DNA of 64,000 nucleotides from Terriglobales bacterium (GCA_025934735.1 JAICWP010000005.1:186001-250000); one strand, 5' to 3'; numbered from the stretch's first letter, positions 27,184-36,778 are shown. Notes: generated by a model from the letters alone, not told the origin. A program made the numbers and translations.

Positions 27184-27353
27184 GGAAATTGCAAAGTGCC
27201 GGCGCGACCTTCATCGCAATGTTGCGCGAGATCTTCGATGAGTCCGCCTACCGCCGGTTCCTGCAGCGCACCGGGCAGGCGCCTTCGCGCGCCAGTTACC
27301 GTGACTTTCTGGCTCAGCAGCATGGAGGCCGGCCTCGCCCGCGCTGCTGCTGA
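27180..27353 (+). CDS. ybdD: YbdD/DUF466 small protein partner of CstA
   Basis: 57 residues, overlapping the cstA stop by 4 bp. The pattern [18 protein letters not shown], then [19 protein letters not shown], matches YbdD-type proteins, which are about 60 residues long and end in RCC. Its exact role is unknown; genetic linkage with cstA is widespread, so it is taken as an accessory factor of the transporter. Confidence 0.85.
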   Translation: MRKLQSAGATFIAMLREIFDESAYRRFLQRTGQAPSRASYRDFLAQQHGGRPRPRCC

Positions 27354-27529
27354 CCAGCTTTTTTGGCTATGCCAATCCGTCCGCGATGGCCAATTCTGGG
27401 CATTGACACCACCCGCGCTATGCTGCACAATCCACCCACTTTGAGCGCGCTGTCGCGGTATTGTTGCGGTAACCGCCGGCCGCCTATGACACCGATTCTC
27501 CCCCAAAACCTTGCTGCTCAGGAGTTCTG

Positions 27530-29932
27530 ATGCGAAGTGCATGCTGGCTGTGCCTTGTGGCGCTGTGTGTGTCGGTTCCGCTACTCGCGCAGGAGGCTCC
27601 CCTGAGGCGCCCTATGCATATCCAGCGGTTGCACCCGAAATCTGGTGCTCCCATTGGCAACGCTAGCGCTCCGAACTGCCTTCCTGCGGCCGTCAGTTAT
27701 TACGGCGGCCCGGTGGTCTCCAGCGTCAACGTGGTGACCGTTTTTTGGGGGAGTTCCGCCTACAGCAGCTACCAGGCTTCCCTGAGCGCTTTCTATACCT
27801 CCATCACCAATAGCGCTTATATGGACTGGCTTTCCGAGTACGACACCATCGGATTGCTGGATGCCAATGCCCAGCCCGGTACCAATCAGGCCATTGCGCG
27901 AGGCACGTTTGGCGGCGCGGTTACGATCACGCCCTCGACCTGCTCTGCCAACTGCACCATTGATGACACGGCAATTCAGACCGAACTTTTGAACCAGGTG
28001 AACGCCGGCAAGCTGCCGGCCCCCACTACCGACCACGATGGCAACGTGAACACCGCCTACATGATTTACTTTCCCTCCAGCGTCACCATCACGCTGCAGG
28101 GCAGCAGGAGTTGCGTGCAGTTCTGTGCCTATCACGGGACCACGGTGAACCTGGACGCCATTGAGGGTAAGAATTTGCTCTACGGCGTCCTGCCGGACCT
28201 TACGGTAGGCGGATGCGCCCGGGGATGCGGGGCCAATGCCAACGCATTCGATAACATTACCTCTGTTTCTTCTCACGAACTTGGCGAACTCATCACCGAC
28301 GCGGATGTTGGGATTGCACCGACTGTCGCCCCACCTGTGGCCTGGTACAGCAACGCCTGCGGCGAGATCGGCGATAGCTGCAACGCGCAGGATGGGACAG
28401 TGGGAAGCTACACCGTTCAGCAACTCTGGTCGAACGAGCTGAACGGTTGCGTTGTGAGCAACCCCAACACCGGCCCGGGATCGGGTCCCAAGTATCAGGT
28501 GGTTGCCTCCTCCGGCACTACTAGCGTTGGAACATCCACCGCTATCATCGTCTATGCCGGCAGCTCGCAGAGCCCTCTCACTCATTATCTGGGAACGGTT
28601 CATTTCACCAGCAGCGATTCCTCCGCCGGGCTGCCCTCGGATTACACCTTCACCTCGAGCAACATGGGCTCGCACGGATTCAACGTCACCTTCAATACTG
28701 CCGGATCGCAAACGGTTACCGCTACCGACACCAACGCCCCCGAAATGACCGGCTCGGTGACTTTCAACGTGACCAACGGCTCCGCCACACACTTCGCGGT
28801 CAGCGCACCGGCCAGCGCCGCACCCAGCGTGCCCTTCAATTTCAGCGTTTCGGCGCGCGACGCTTCCAACAACCTCGTCAGTACCTATAGCGGCACGGTG
28901 CATTTCACCAGCAGCGACCCCGCCGCGGTGTTGCCCGCTAATTCCACATTGGCGAACGGCGCTGGAACGTTTTCCGCCTCCCTCAATACCGTAGGCACGC
29001 AAACCATTTCGGCGAGTGACACGGTTACTACTTTCGTGACCGGAATGGCCAGCATCAAGGTGGCCAAACTGACAACCACCACGGGGCTTACGGCTAAACC
29101 GAATCCCGCCGCTCTGGGACAACTGGTCACCTTCACGGCTGCTGTGAAGTCCGCTTCCGGCATTCCGTCGGGAACCGTAACCCTCTATGAAGGCACCACC
29201 GTGCTGGCGACTGGCACGCTGGATGGCACGGGACACGTGGTGGTCGGCATCTCCTCACTTCCGGTGGGCGCGCACAGCATTTTCGCCAGCTATGCCGGAA
29301 ATACTGTCTACAAGGCCAGCAAATCCGGCTTGCTGACGGAAACCATCAAGTTCGGCACCACCACTGCCATCACGTCGGGTGTCCCCAATCCCACCACTTA
29401 TGACACCCCGGTGCAGCTCACCGCGCACGTGACCTCTACCACCACGGCTACTGGCAACGTCACCTTCAAATCCGGCACACTCGTGCTGGGCACGGCAGCA
29501 CTCGACCCCTCGGACAACGCCACCATCACCACCGCGGCCACAGCATTGACCGGAGGAGCCCATTCGCTTACCGCCGTGTACGCGGGCGACGCCAGCCACA
29601 TGAACAGCACCTCGCCTCTGTACAAAGAGCAGGTGAACAAGGCCGCGACTGCTACCGCCCTGAGCACTTCGGCCACATCGGTTCCGGTGAACACCAGCAT
29701 CACCTTCACCGCTACCGTGACCTCGCCGACCGGACTTACGCCTCCGGGCAAAGTCACCTTCAAAGCCGGGACCACCCTTCTGGGAACAGTCACGCTGAAC
29801 AGCTCCGGCGTGGCCACGCTGAACTATGGCTTCGCGACGGCAGGAACGTATCTGGTGAAGGCGAGTTACGTGGCGACCACCAATTTTGCGGCCAGCACCT
29901 CAACCGCGGTGACGGAAACGATTACCCCCTAG
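27530..29932 (+). CDS. Large secreted protein: EXORDIUM-like N-terminus plus Ig-like repeats
   Basis: 800 residues with a signal peptide (1-20, ending LLAQ). Residues about 50-310 resemble the phosphate-induced protein 1/EXORDIUM family: SYYGGPVVSSVNVVTVFWGS near the start, then SSHELGELITDAD, AWYSNACGEIGDSC and QLWSNELNGC. The HEL-x-E motif suggests a metal site. From about 325 onward there are five or six Ig-like modules (YSGTVHFTSSDPAA, PNPAALGQLVTFTAAV, YAGDASHMNSTSPLY), the last three of the Big_3_5 type. It is likely an extracellular adhesin or hydrolase. Convergent with the next gene, 11 bp apart. Confidence 0.72.
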   Translation: MRSACWLCLVALCVSVPLLAQEAPLRRPMHIQRLHPKSGAPIGNASAPNCLPAAVSYYGGPVVSSVNVVTVFWGSSAYSSYQASLSAFYTSITNSAYMDWLSEYDTIGLLDANAQPGTNQAIARGTFGGAVTITPSTCSANCTIDDTAIQTELLNQVNAGKLPAPTTDHDGNVNTAYMIYFPSSVTITLQGSRSCVQFCAYHGTTVNLDAIEGKNLLYGVLPDLTVGGCARGCGANANAFDNITSVSSHELGELITDADVGIAPTVAPPVAWYSNACGEIGDSCNAQDGTVGSYTVQQLWSNELNGCVVSNPNTGPGSGPKYQVVASSGTTSVGTSTAIIVYAGSSQSPLTHYLGTVHFTSSDSSAGLPSDYTFTSSNMGSHGFNVTFNTAGSQTVTATDTNAPEMTGSVTFNVTNGSATHFAVSAPASAAPSVPFNFSVSARDASNNLVSTYSGTVHFTSSDPAAVLPANSTLANGAGTFSASLNTVGTQTISASDTVTTFVTGMASIKVAKLTTTTGLTAKPNPAALGQLVTFTAAVKSASGIPSGTVTLYEGTTVLATGTLDGTGHVVVGISSLPVGAHSIFASYAGNTVYKASKSGLLTETIKFGTTTAITSGVPNPTTYDTPVQLTAHVTSTTTATGNVTFKSGTLVLGTAALDPSDNATITTAATALTGGAHSLTAVYAGDASHMNSTSPLYKEQVNKAATATALSTSATSVPVNTSITFTATVTSPTGLTPPGKVTFKAGTTLLGTVTLNSSGVATLNYGFATAGTYLVKASYVATTNFAASTSTAVTETITP

Positions 29933-29943
29933 GCAAGCGGCCG

Positions 29944-30318
29944 CTATTTTTTGGCCGTGACCCGGTCGGAAATTTTGCCGTATTCGCGCTGGGTCAGTAC
30001 CCCGCGGCTTACCAGATCCTCGGGATGGGCGTAGGGGCGGTTGGTGATGATTCGGTCGGCTTCCGCGGCATCCACTCCCGGCAGGCTCTCGAGCTGAGTT
30101 TTGCTGGCGTGGTTCAGGTCCAGCGGCTTGTCGCGGCTCCAGCCTTCCCGCACGCCGGCGGCGACAGCCTTGGCATCGCTTTTGAGCGCGGCCGTGGTTT
30201 GCGCCGTTTTTTCCTTTAACTGCTGAGGGTTCTGCTTCACCGAACAGCTGAAGCAACCGGCCAGCACCAGGCACAGGCCGGCCACCATCGCCCCCGACGC
30301 GACTCTCAAAATCCGCAT
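29944..30318 (-). CDS. Lipoprotein with ComEA-like helix-hairpin-helix domain
   Basis: 124 residues. Lipoprotein signal with lipobox LAGC (Cys22). A charged helix follows, then an HhH domain (about 66-115) with LDLNHASKTQLESLPGVDAAEADRI, seen here as LNHASKTQLESLPGV and RIITNRPYAHPEDL. ComEA-type domains bind double-stranded DNA outside the cytoplasm during natural transformation, but many such lipoproteins have unknown roles. No other competence gene is in the window. It is convergent with the Ig-repeat gene and divergent from the antiporter gene. Confidence 0.8.
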   Translation of the reverse strand: MRILRVASGAMVAGLCLVLAGCFSCSVKQNPQQLKEKTAQTTAALKSDAKAVAAGVREGWSRDKPLDLNHASKTQLESLPGVDAAEADRIITNRPYAHPEDLVSRGVLTQREYGKISDRVTAKK

Positions 30319-30427
30319 CCTGTCTTGGATGCGGCTGCACCCCGCACGGGCTCGGTCACGGGAAACCCACGCCCCGGACGGCTCCCGCTGCTGCTAAAGT
30401 CGTTAGAGCTTTGCCCGGAGACTCACC

Positions 30428-31657
30428 ATGACCATGCCGCAGGCCATCGCCATGCTGGGCGGGCTGCTGGCCCTGGCGTTCGCCGCCAATCGCCTGTCCA
30501 GCTGGACCAAGATGCCGGACGTCGTGGTCTTGCTCATTGTTGGCCTGCTGTTCGGTCCCGTCTTCAAGTTGCTGCAGCCTTCGCAATTCCAGTCGGTGAC
30601 GCCAATTCTGGGCACGCTGGCTCTCATCCTCGTTCTTTTTGAAGGCGGGCTGGAACTGAACCTCCGCGAAACCCTGCACCAGTTCCCGGGAAGCCTGCTG
30701 CTGGCCACTGTAGCCTATGGCCTGAGCCTGATGGCGGTGTGGCTGCTGGCCTCGCGCGCGCTGCACATGCCGGCGCGGCCGGCGCTGCTCTTGGGCGCTG
30801 TGCTGGGCTGCACCAGCAGCACGGTGGTGCTTCCCATCCTGCAGCAGATCGCTGCCAGCGAACGGGTCAAAGTCACGCTCATGCTGGAAGCCTCCTGGGG
30901 CGATGTGCTGGCCGTGCTCACCGTGGGCGCGCTCATCAACATTCCCGCCGGCGGCATCGTAGGCAGCCTGGCGCAAAAAGTCCTTTTGCAGATTTTTGCT
31001 TCGGTCGCGGTCGCCGCCTTGATCGGCGCTGCCTGGGTGCGGCTGCTGCCGCTCCTCTCCGAGGTGCGCTACTGGCAGGTCCTCACCTTTTCCATGGTCC
31101 TGTTGCTCTATGCCGCCACCGAAAGCTTTGGCGGCAACGGCCTGATCGCGGTGCTGGCGGTTGGGTTGACCCTCTCCAACCTGCGCCGCCTTTCCGGGCG
31201 CCTGGGCGAGAGCATGTTTGGGCTGGGGCTGCCGCTGGAATCGCAGCACCAGCGCATACTCGCCTTCCACTCCGAACTCTCGTTCCTGGTGCGCACCTTC
31301 TTCTTTGTGCTGATCGGAGTGGTCGTCGAACTCCAAGGGCTGCGCGGGAGAATTCTGCTCACCGTGGGCATTATTGCCGCGCTCTGCCTGGCAAGGTGGG
31401 TTGCGGTGCAGGCCTGCCGCTGGTCATGGAAGGATTTCAGCTCGCGCGACCGGGAACTGGTCACCCTCCTGCTTCCCCGCGGCCTGATCACCGTGGTGCT
31501 CGCCTTGCAGGTGATCCCGGTACTGGGGCCGGCCTATTCGTTTCTGACTTCGCTCGCCTTTGCCGTCGTCCTGGTGACTAACCTGCTCGTGGTAGTCGCC
31601 GGCATCCGCTCCAAACCCTCCGAAGCGGCCGCCGTGGGGCAAGCGTCAGCGGTATGA
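30428..31657 (+). CDS. Monovalent cation/proton antiporter (CPA family)
   Basis: 409 residues, nearly all membrane helices (about 12-13). Family features: KMPDVVVLLIVGLLFGPVF at the first helices, LVLFEGGLELNL, LGAVLGCTSSTVVLPIL and the conserved acidic segment LEASWGDVLAVL. The Na_H_exchanger domain is complete, but the cytoplasmic TrkA-N (RCK) domain of KefB/KefC is missing, so it is a short form. It probably exchanges Na+ or K+ for H+ in the inner membrane. Single gene; ion specificity is not evident. Confidence 0.88.
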   Translation: MTMPQAIAMLGGLLALAFAANRLSSWTKMPDVVVLLIVGLLFGPVFKLLQPSQFQSVTPILGTLALILVLFEGGLELNLRETLHQFPGSLLLATVAYGLSLMAVWLLASRALHMPARPALLLGAVLGCTSSTVVLPILQQIAASERVKVTLMLEASWGDVLAVLTVGALINIPAGGIVGSLAQKVLLQIFASVAVAALIGAAWVRLLPLLSEVRYWQVLTFSMVLLLYAATESFGGNGLIAVLAVGLTLSNLRRLSGRLGESMFGLGLPLESQHQRILAFHSELSFLVRTFFFVLIGVVVELQGLRGRILLTVGIIAALCLARWVAVQACRWSWKDFSSRDRELVTLLLPRGLITVVLALQVIPVLGPAYSFLTSLAFAVVLVTNLLVVVAGIRSKPSEAAAVGQASAV

Positions 31658-31825
31658 GATCGAATCTCGTCGCTCCCCCAAACCAACCCCAGTGGAAGCA
31701 CACCTCCTAAAGGTCTGATTGATGGAATATGCTTTGTGGAACAGAATATTTGACTGCGAAAATGAGGGTGTGATAAAGAGACGATGGCAAGCTTGGGGGG
31801 CACGGCACAAAACGCGGTTCCCACT

Positions 31826-32887
31826 ATGTCAACGGAGAAGCATTTTGTCTGTGTGATTGCTGTTCTGTGTTGTGGGCTAAACACGCCCGCCTGTGCGCAG
31901 GCAGTAACTGGCGGCGACAATGCTGTTCCTGCTTACCTGATGCGCATGGAGCGCCTGCGCGTGGGCGAGGACGTGTGTGTGCTGATGAATCAGAGCGGTC
32001 AGTATCGCCTTGAGCGCAAGTATCCCTCCACTACCCAGGTGTTCCTCGGTTCTCTCTCCCCGGCAGAACTCCAACAACTTCATGCGACGTTGAACGCTGA
32101 TGGTTTACAGAAGTTGTCGCAGTCGCAAATTCCGCATTTTCTTGTCAGCGATACTCTTGATGAGGTGCTAATTGATATATTTCGGTCCGCCAGCGTGCAG
32201 AATCTCGCGTTTAACACCCCTGAGAGCAGGAAGAGGTTTCGCGGTTCCGTTGACCCGCTTCTACGGTGGCTAGATGGCGTACAAAAACAGCATCACGTGC
32301 AATTACACGAGGAGAGCGCCAGCCATTGCATGCCCCCCAAAGCAAGTGTCGCGGACGTTGCGGCGCGAGAACCACATTCACGCGCCACCTCCCTACCGTT
32401 TCTCATGATGATGCACACCGAGCACGTGAATGGTGGGTTTGTGGAAAATCGCTGCGTAATCGTGTATCCCGACGGCAGATATCGGCGCGAAAAAAGCACA
32501 CAGCGGTTTGAATCCACGAGGAAGGTGCAAGCCTTTGAAAGCACTCTTCGCAATGACCAGGTAACCGAACTCGAAACACTGCTCGATGCTCAGCCCATTA
32601 GGAGCCTGCAGCATAACAACCTGTCGAATACGCCTTTTCGGGAAATGGAACTCACGACTGTCGCCATCCCGCGCGGAGAGTCTGTGCAGCAACTGGCCTT
32701 CTCCAGTTCCTTTGGCTTCGCTGGGAATCCCAAATCAGCGGGAGGCATGAGCGATAATCGCGGCCTGGTTGATCACGAAGTGCACTTGATACAGCCTTTG
32801 CAACATTGGGTCAAAGGTAATATAGAGCGAGACAAGGTGCCTGCGCTACCTGATCCGCAGGCAACAGGTTGCAGACCGATTCCCTGA
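31826..32887 (+). CDS. Orphan secreted protein with two homologous halves
   Basis: 353 residues from the ATG at 31826, which gives a signal peptide (FVCVIAVLCCGLNTPACAQA). No family recognised. The two halves seem related: VCVLMNQSGQYRLERKYPST with LSPAELQQLHATLNADGLQ in the first half matches CVIVYPDGRYRREKSTQRFES with RNDQVTELETLLDAQPIRSL in the second, so an internal duplication is likely. By eye the gene is less GC-rich than the housekeeping genes. It lies just outside the tRNA-Glu-bounded segment and could be another acquired gene. Confidence 0.65.
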   Translation: MSTEKHFVCVIAVLCCGLNTPACAQAVTGGDNAVPAYLMRMERLRVGEDVCVLMNQSGQYRLERKYPSTTQVFLGSLSPAELQQLHATLNADGLQKLSQSQIPHFLVSDTLDEVLIDIFRSASVQNLAFNTPESRKRFRGSVDPLLRWLDGVQKQHHVQLHEESASHCMPPKASVADVAAREPHSRATSLPFLMMMHTEHVNGGFVENRCVIVYPDGRYRREKSTQRFESTRKVQAFESTLRNDQVTELETLLDAQPIRSLQHNNLSNTPFREMELTTVAIPRGESVQQLAFSSSFGFAGNPKSAGGMSDNRGLVDHEVHLIQPLQHWVKGNIERDKVPALPDPQATGCRPIP

Positions 32888-33026
32888 GCACAGCCAATCT
32901 CCCGCGAGCCTCTCCTGAATTATTGCGAATATAGGAATTGACAGCTGTCAACCAGTCTAGATGCGATCTGCGGTTTCGCGAGGAGCCATTAATCGAGCGA
33001 TGGTGCACATCTGCTCACGAAGTTGC

Positions 33027-33067
33027 TGGCGTCCCCGGGGGATTCGAACCCCCGTTACCGCCGTGAA
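33027..33067 (-). repeat. Duplicate of the tRNA-Glu 3' half (candidate attachment site)
   Basis: 41 bp matching 36779-36820 in the same orientation, from the anticodon (TTCAC) through the T arm to CCA, with a single missing base in the T-stem/acceptor junction. The 5' half of a tRNA is absent: upstream sequence diverges at once. This is the usual scar of integration into a tRNA gene. Confidence 0.85.
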
Positions 33068-33443
33068 CCGGCCTTCAGGCATTTTCGCCACGTTTGCTGC
33101 TCTTTGCAGGGCATTGCTAAAAGGCACTGCTGGTGCGAATCTTGTCCCGGTCGCGGGCGCGATTTCCGCTTCGTGTATAAATTTAGATCGAGCAATCTCT
33201 GCGGGGCCGGGCACGCCCACCGAAGCAGAGCGAAGGTCAGCTTCTACTCTGGATTTAAATTGACAGATCAAGGAGAGAGTGCTGGAATCTGGTCATCGCG
33301 ACTACAACGGTGTTCGCCGTCGCCTGCCTGCTGGTTTTCTCGAACGTTCGCGACGTAGAGCACCAGGATATTCCTTCCCCCCCTTTAGAGGTTCTGGGCC
33401 GCGCGTCCGTACCCGCCAAGATCGTTCCAACATGAGGTGACGT
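33068..33443. other. Left inner flank of the tRNA-bounded segment
   Basis: 376 bp without a convincing gene. Only the ribosome-binding region (GAGGTGA) of the following gene is recognisable at its right end. Confidence 0.5.
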
Positions 33444-34214
33444 ATGAGTCAGAATTTCAGCAATGCGGCCACAACGATGGCCGCTCGCCGCGCTCTCTTC
33501 GCTGCAACTGTATTGATCGTGGCCCTACTGGCACCCACAACGGCCCGTGCGGAGACGACCATCACGTGTCCGCCGGGGACTTACGACATGCTCGACTGGA
33601 TGACGATGGACTCCGATCTCCGTTCCACTTACCATCTTGAAGGCAGCTCCAACCCGCTTTACACGGTCAAGGAGAGCGGCAAGTTTTACTGGATCAAAGG
33701 AGCGCTCGGCTACCCGTGGGACATTCAACTGTACGACAGCAACTACATTTACCTGTGGATCACAGAGCTCTCCTGGAGCGTCCCCCAGAGCTACAAAAAG
33801 TTCACCAAGAACACAAATCTACCGCTGGCCCCCCGATGCGCCGCTGCAGGGTCTCCTGGGTCGACCATTACGGTCGCCAACACTAACTATGACCTGCACA
33901 CCAACTGCTCGGATTCCTGCTCCGTGACCTTAGGCTTGCAGAATGCCGTAAACGAGGTATGGGGGCCGTATTACATCTCGTTCGGAGGCGACCTGCCCAG
34001 CAACATGAAAACCTTGGTCATCAGCTACCGTTACAACTGCCCCTCCGGATATCAGAAATGCCAGGACAAAGAGGAGTATTACCTGAGCCGACGCTACGGA
34101 CTTGTGCAATGGGTCCACTACATCTTTGTCAATGGGGCGTGGGCACAGATGCAAAAAACCGTTTTCAACAAAATGGTGGTAGGAGTTACAACGCCGTACT
34201 TTCCGTGCTTTTGA
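33444..34214 (+). CDS. Orphan secreted Cys-containing protein
   Basis: 256 residues, ATG preceded by GAGGTGA. A signal peptide (about 12-36, basic n-region MAARR, ending TTARAE) precedes a domain rich in Tyr and Trp with about eight Cys (TITCPPGTYDMLDW, LAPRCAAAG, HTNCSDSCSV, RYNCPSGYQKCQDK, and a C-terminal PYFPCF), likely disulfide-bonded. No known family is recognised. It is one of two genes in the segment between the tRNA-Glu repeat copies. Export suggests a surface or secreted role; nothing more can be said. Confidence 0.65.
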   Translation: MSQNFSNAATTMAARRALFAATVLIVALLAPTTARAETTITCPPGTYDMLDWMTMDSDLRSTYHLEGSSNPLYTVKESGKFYWIKGALGYPWDIQLYDSNYIYLWITELSWSVPQSYKKFTKNTNLPLAPRCAAAGSPGSTITVANTNYDLHTNCSDSCSVTLGLQNAVNEVWGPYYISFGGDLPSNMKTLVISYRYNCPSGYQKCQDKEEYYLSRRYGLVQWVHYIFVNGAWAQMQKTVFNKMVVGVTTPYFPCF

Positions 34215-34544
34215 CGCCTTAAGCCAGTCTTAGCGGAAGGGCAAGCGAAGGATGGCCCCCGAGGCTCCCCGCCACCCGGGTTCCCACCGAAAGCATTTTT
34301 TCATGTCTCGGTCGCGGGCCTACACTCCTGGCCTGATAGGGGGCCGATTAGCGATTCAAAAGGGGGCGGAGGAGGAGCGGCACTGGAATAATGGGAGCAC
34401 GGCACAAGCATAAATGTCGCTGCCGCTGCCCCGAGTCGGGCTACTTCGCCACCCTCTGTTTATTGACTGTTCGCTGCCGGTGACGCCCTGGTGACAGGGA
34501 AGCTAGGGCGGCCCTGGCCGGGCCGATCCCAAAGCCATCGTACG
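34215..34544. other. Intergenic region inside the tRNA-bounded segment
   Basis: 330 bp between the orphan secreted gene and the protease remnant, the two genes facing each other. No open frame with a recognisable product and no clear terminator is seen. Confidence 0.5.
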
Positions 34545-34675
34545 TTACTGCCAGAAGGGCGCGGTCGGCAGTGGGTAACCAGCACACCACACCGTGAGGC
34601 TGACGGTGGTGCCCGCTTTCACACCCGCGCTCTGCGACGGCGAAATTGAAACTCTCGATTGGCCCGCGTGCAGGT
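34545..34675 (-). pseudogene. Decayed C-terminal tail of the adjacent metzincin gene
   Basis: Directly after the protease stop codon (TAG) the same frame reads TCTRAN; one missing base later the sequence resumes as VSISPSQSAGVKAGTTVSLTV before ending at 34545. This is the kind of CxRxNPxVxxSPSxQ linker and Ig-like start found after similar proteases. One nonsense change and one 1-base deletion would explain it. Confidence 0.6.
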
Positions 34676-36217
34676 CTAGTTTCCGCCGCTGCCCAGCGTA
34701 ACCTGCACTGTGGCTCCGCTGCTGGTCACCGCCGACACCTTGATAATAGTGCCGGTGTTCGGGTCTTTGAAGCTCTGCCCCGCATCCAACGCCACATCCA
34801 TCCATGAGGTGGTCGAAGGTCTTAGGTCCAGCAGGTCGCTGCTGTTCGGCGTGGAGCTGGTGCCTAGGTGCAACACCACCCCGTTGGTGATTTCGCTGTA
34901 GTTGCTCAGGAAGCTGTCAAATCCCATCGCCTTTCGGTATTCCACGTAGTACCACGTGATCTGGCCGGTCGAGGAATTCTTGGAGCGAAAGATCTTTAGC
35001 GCCTTGGCGATGCCGTTCTGCGCCTCGTAAGGGCCGATGGTGTAGGAGCCGTTCGATTGCACGGTCAGGATCGGCGGTGAGCTGCCGTAGTTCAGCCAGC
35101 CTAACCGCTCCTTCTGAAAGGCATTGAAGTGACCGCCCTCGAAGTCTCTGGGATTGCCCATCATATCCAGCGTGTCGCCGTACTCGATGCTCGAGCAGGT
35201 GCCCGTATCCACCTTGGGCTGGCAATTGAGTGCGTGCGAATGATAGAGGCCCAGCAGGTGCCCGAGCTCGTGCGACAGCACCGCCAGGCGGTAGCTGCCA
35301 CTTACGAAGGCTTGCGTTCCGCCGATGTACGATGTTCCCCACCAGCCACAGCCGATGGAAGGGAACGCATACACCAACCGCTGGTAGTTAGAGAGACTAA
35401 AACCGGCCTTGTTTGCCGCCTGGTTGGCATAGCTGGCAATCGTGCTCAAGTTGCACGTGCTGTTGATGGGCAACTTGTACCAGCCCGCCACATTGCCCAT
35501 GAACCAGGTCTGGCCGTACGACATCTCCTCATAAAACTGGCTATTTTTGCTGAAGGTTTCATTGTAGGCAAAGGTGGGGGTGTAGGGCTGGCTGGTGTTG
35601 TTCAGGAAGTTCACGAGGAGCACCAGCGTGTGTTGCCCGCGGAACGTGTTTGGCAACGCGGTCGAAAGGATCTGCACGCTGCTGGTCGTCGTCGTGCTGT
35701 TGCAGCAATCCAGCGCCAGGGAGTTGCCTACGCGGACGCCTTGCACACGCACTCGCGACCCGGTCAGCAGATTAGTCGGGGCAGTCCGGGCAAAGTGCAA
35801 GGACAACCGTTCCGATGCCGTCTTCAACCCATAATGCAGGCGAGCGCCGTCGTTGCGATCTTCCATGAGAACTTGCAGGATACCGGTGGCTTGCTGGGCC
35901 GCTTCAATTGTCCCTTCCACTTGCGTCGGAAAATCGGCCCGCACGTTCCCCGGAACCGCATAGCGCAGCACTTGGCCGGGATCACTCTTCATCAGTTGCA
36001 GCAGCAATTGCTGTCGCTGGGCTGCTATCGCCTCCATCTGCAAAAGCAGTTGACTCTTGGTGGCTGCCGGAGCGGACTGATACTGCTCATTTAGTCGCAG
36101 CAGTGTGGTGGTCAGCGTTTGCGGTGATTGGCCGTTGCTTTGCGCCAGCGCCGTCGCCGCGACGATCACCATGCATAACAGGCTTGCTGTTCTGTAACTT
36201 TTAGCCTCGTTCCACAC
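34676..36217 (-). CDS. Secreted metzincin metalloprotease (gametolysin/M11-like), C-terminally truncated
   Basis: 513 residues from the GTG at 36217, which gives a good signal peptide (WNEAKSYR then TASLLCMVIVAATALAQ); the frame is open to a GTG at 36388, which would add 57 non-signal-like residues. The catalytic zinc site is HELGHLLGLYH (first His at residue 316), with a Met-turn LDMMGNP and the M11-like HFNAFQKERLGWL. A helical propeptide-like region (about 30-110) precedes it. The catalytic domain is intact, but the downstream sequence shows the gene once continued past its stop. It lies inside the tRNA-Glu-bounded segment. Confidence 0.78.
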   Translation of the reverse strand: MWNEAKSYRTASLLCMVIVAATALAQSNGQSPQTLTTTLLRLNEQYQSAPAATKSQLLLQMEAIAAQRQQLLLQLMKSDPGQVLRYAVPGNVRADFPTQVEGTIEAAQQATGILQVLMEDRNDGARLHYGLKTASERLSLHFARTAPTNLLTGSRVRVQGVRVGNSLALDCCNSTTTTSSVQILSTALPNTFRGQHTLVLLVNFLNNTSQPYTPTFAYNETFSKNSQFYEEMSYGQTWFMGNVAGWYKLPINSTCNLSTIASYANQAANKAGFSLSNYQRLVYAFPSIGCGWWGTSYIGGTQAFVSGSYRLAVLSHELGHLLGLYHSHALNCQPKVDTGTCSSIEYGDTLDMMGNPRDFEGGHFNAFQKERLGWLNYGSSPPILTVQSNGSYTIGPYEAQNGIAKALKIFRSKNSSTGQITWYYVEYRKAMGFDSFLSNYSEITNGVVLHLGTSSTPNSSDLLDLRPSTTSWMDVALDAGQSFKDPNTGTIIKVSAVTSSGATVQVTLGSGGN

Positions 36218-36778
36218 ACGACCGTACCTGCTGAATGCAGCCACGCGGTCCGCGACATGGACGCCGGACGTTGCGGTCGGCATGATGTGGATGGGTTCGG
36301 AAGTTCCCGCCTGCACGCGGGCGAATTGGCGGCGACCACATAACAAAGATTGGCAGAACAGCCAGAAGCGGGCATTGTTCATGTTCACGAGCTTCTCCTC
36401 ATGGTTTTTTGAGACGAGGGACGCAGACGAGAGCGCGCTGGACTGCTACAGAAATTCCCGGAAGAATGCGGGCCGGGGCCGCGTTTATGGCCAGAAGGTT
36501 TACTGCGGGTGCACTTTCAAAACTGCTTGCAACGAAGACCACTACTAGTGGCAGAAAGCCTGTTAATCGTAAAGCGTGGGACCGCTACCGCCTATAAGGG
36601 AAACATTGTATCAGGATCGCGGCCAAAACCTCGAGAGCAAGTAGACACGATGCACTCACAATTGAGGACTGCTAAGCTCTCCTGCAAATGCTGAGCGGGT
36701 CACGCGGGCTCCTGTTGCGGACTCCGCCGGGTTCCCACCGGCATTGGCCAAGGCGTTCGGGGAAAACTTAGGAATGAT
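36218..36778. other. Right inner flank of the tRNA-bounded segment
   Basis: 561 bp between the protease start and the tRNA-Glu gene, partly covered by the open upstream extension of the protease frame. No integrase or other gene is recognised. Confidence 0.5.

Noticed and set aside
27581-29236. Minus-strand frame of 551 codons inside the Ig-repeat gene
   Set aside because: Antisense; Gly/Arg-rich product without motifs.
33068-36778. Integrase or transposase gene within the tRNA-bounded segment
   Set aside because: No tyrosine-recombinase or transposase motif was found in any frame read; the segment seems to lack one.
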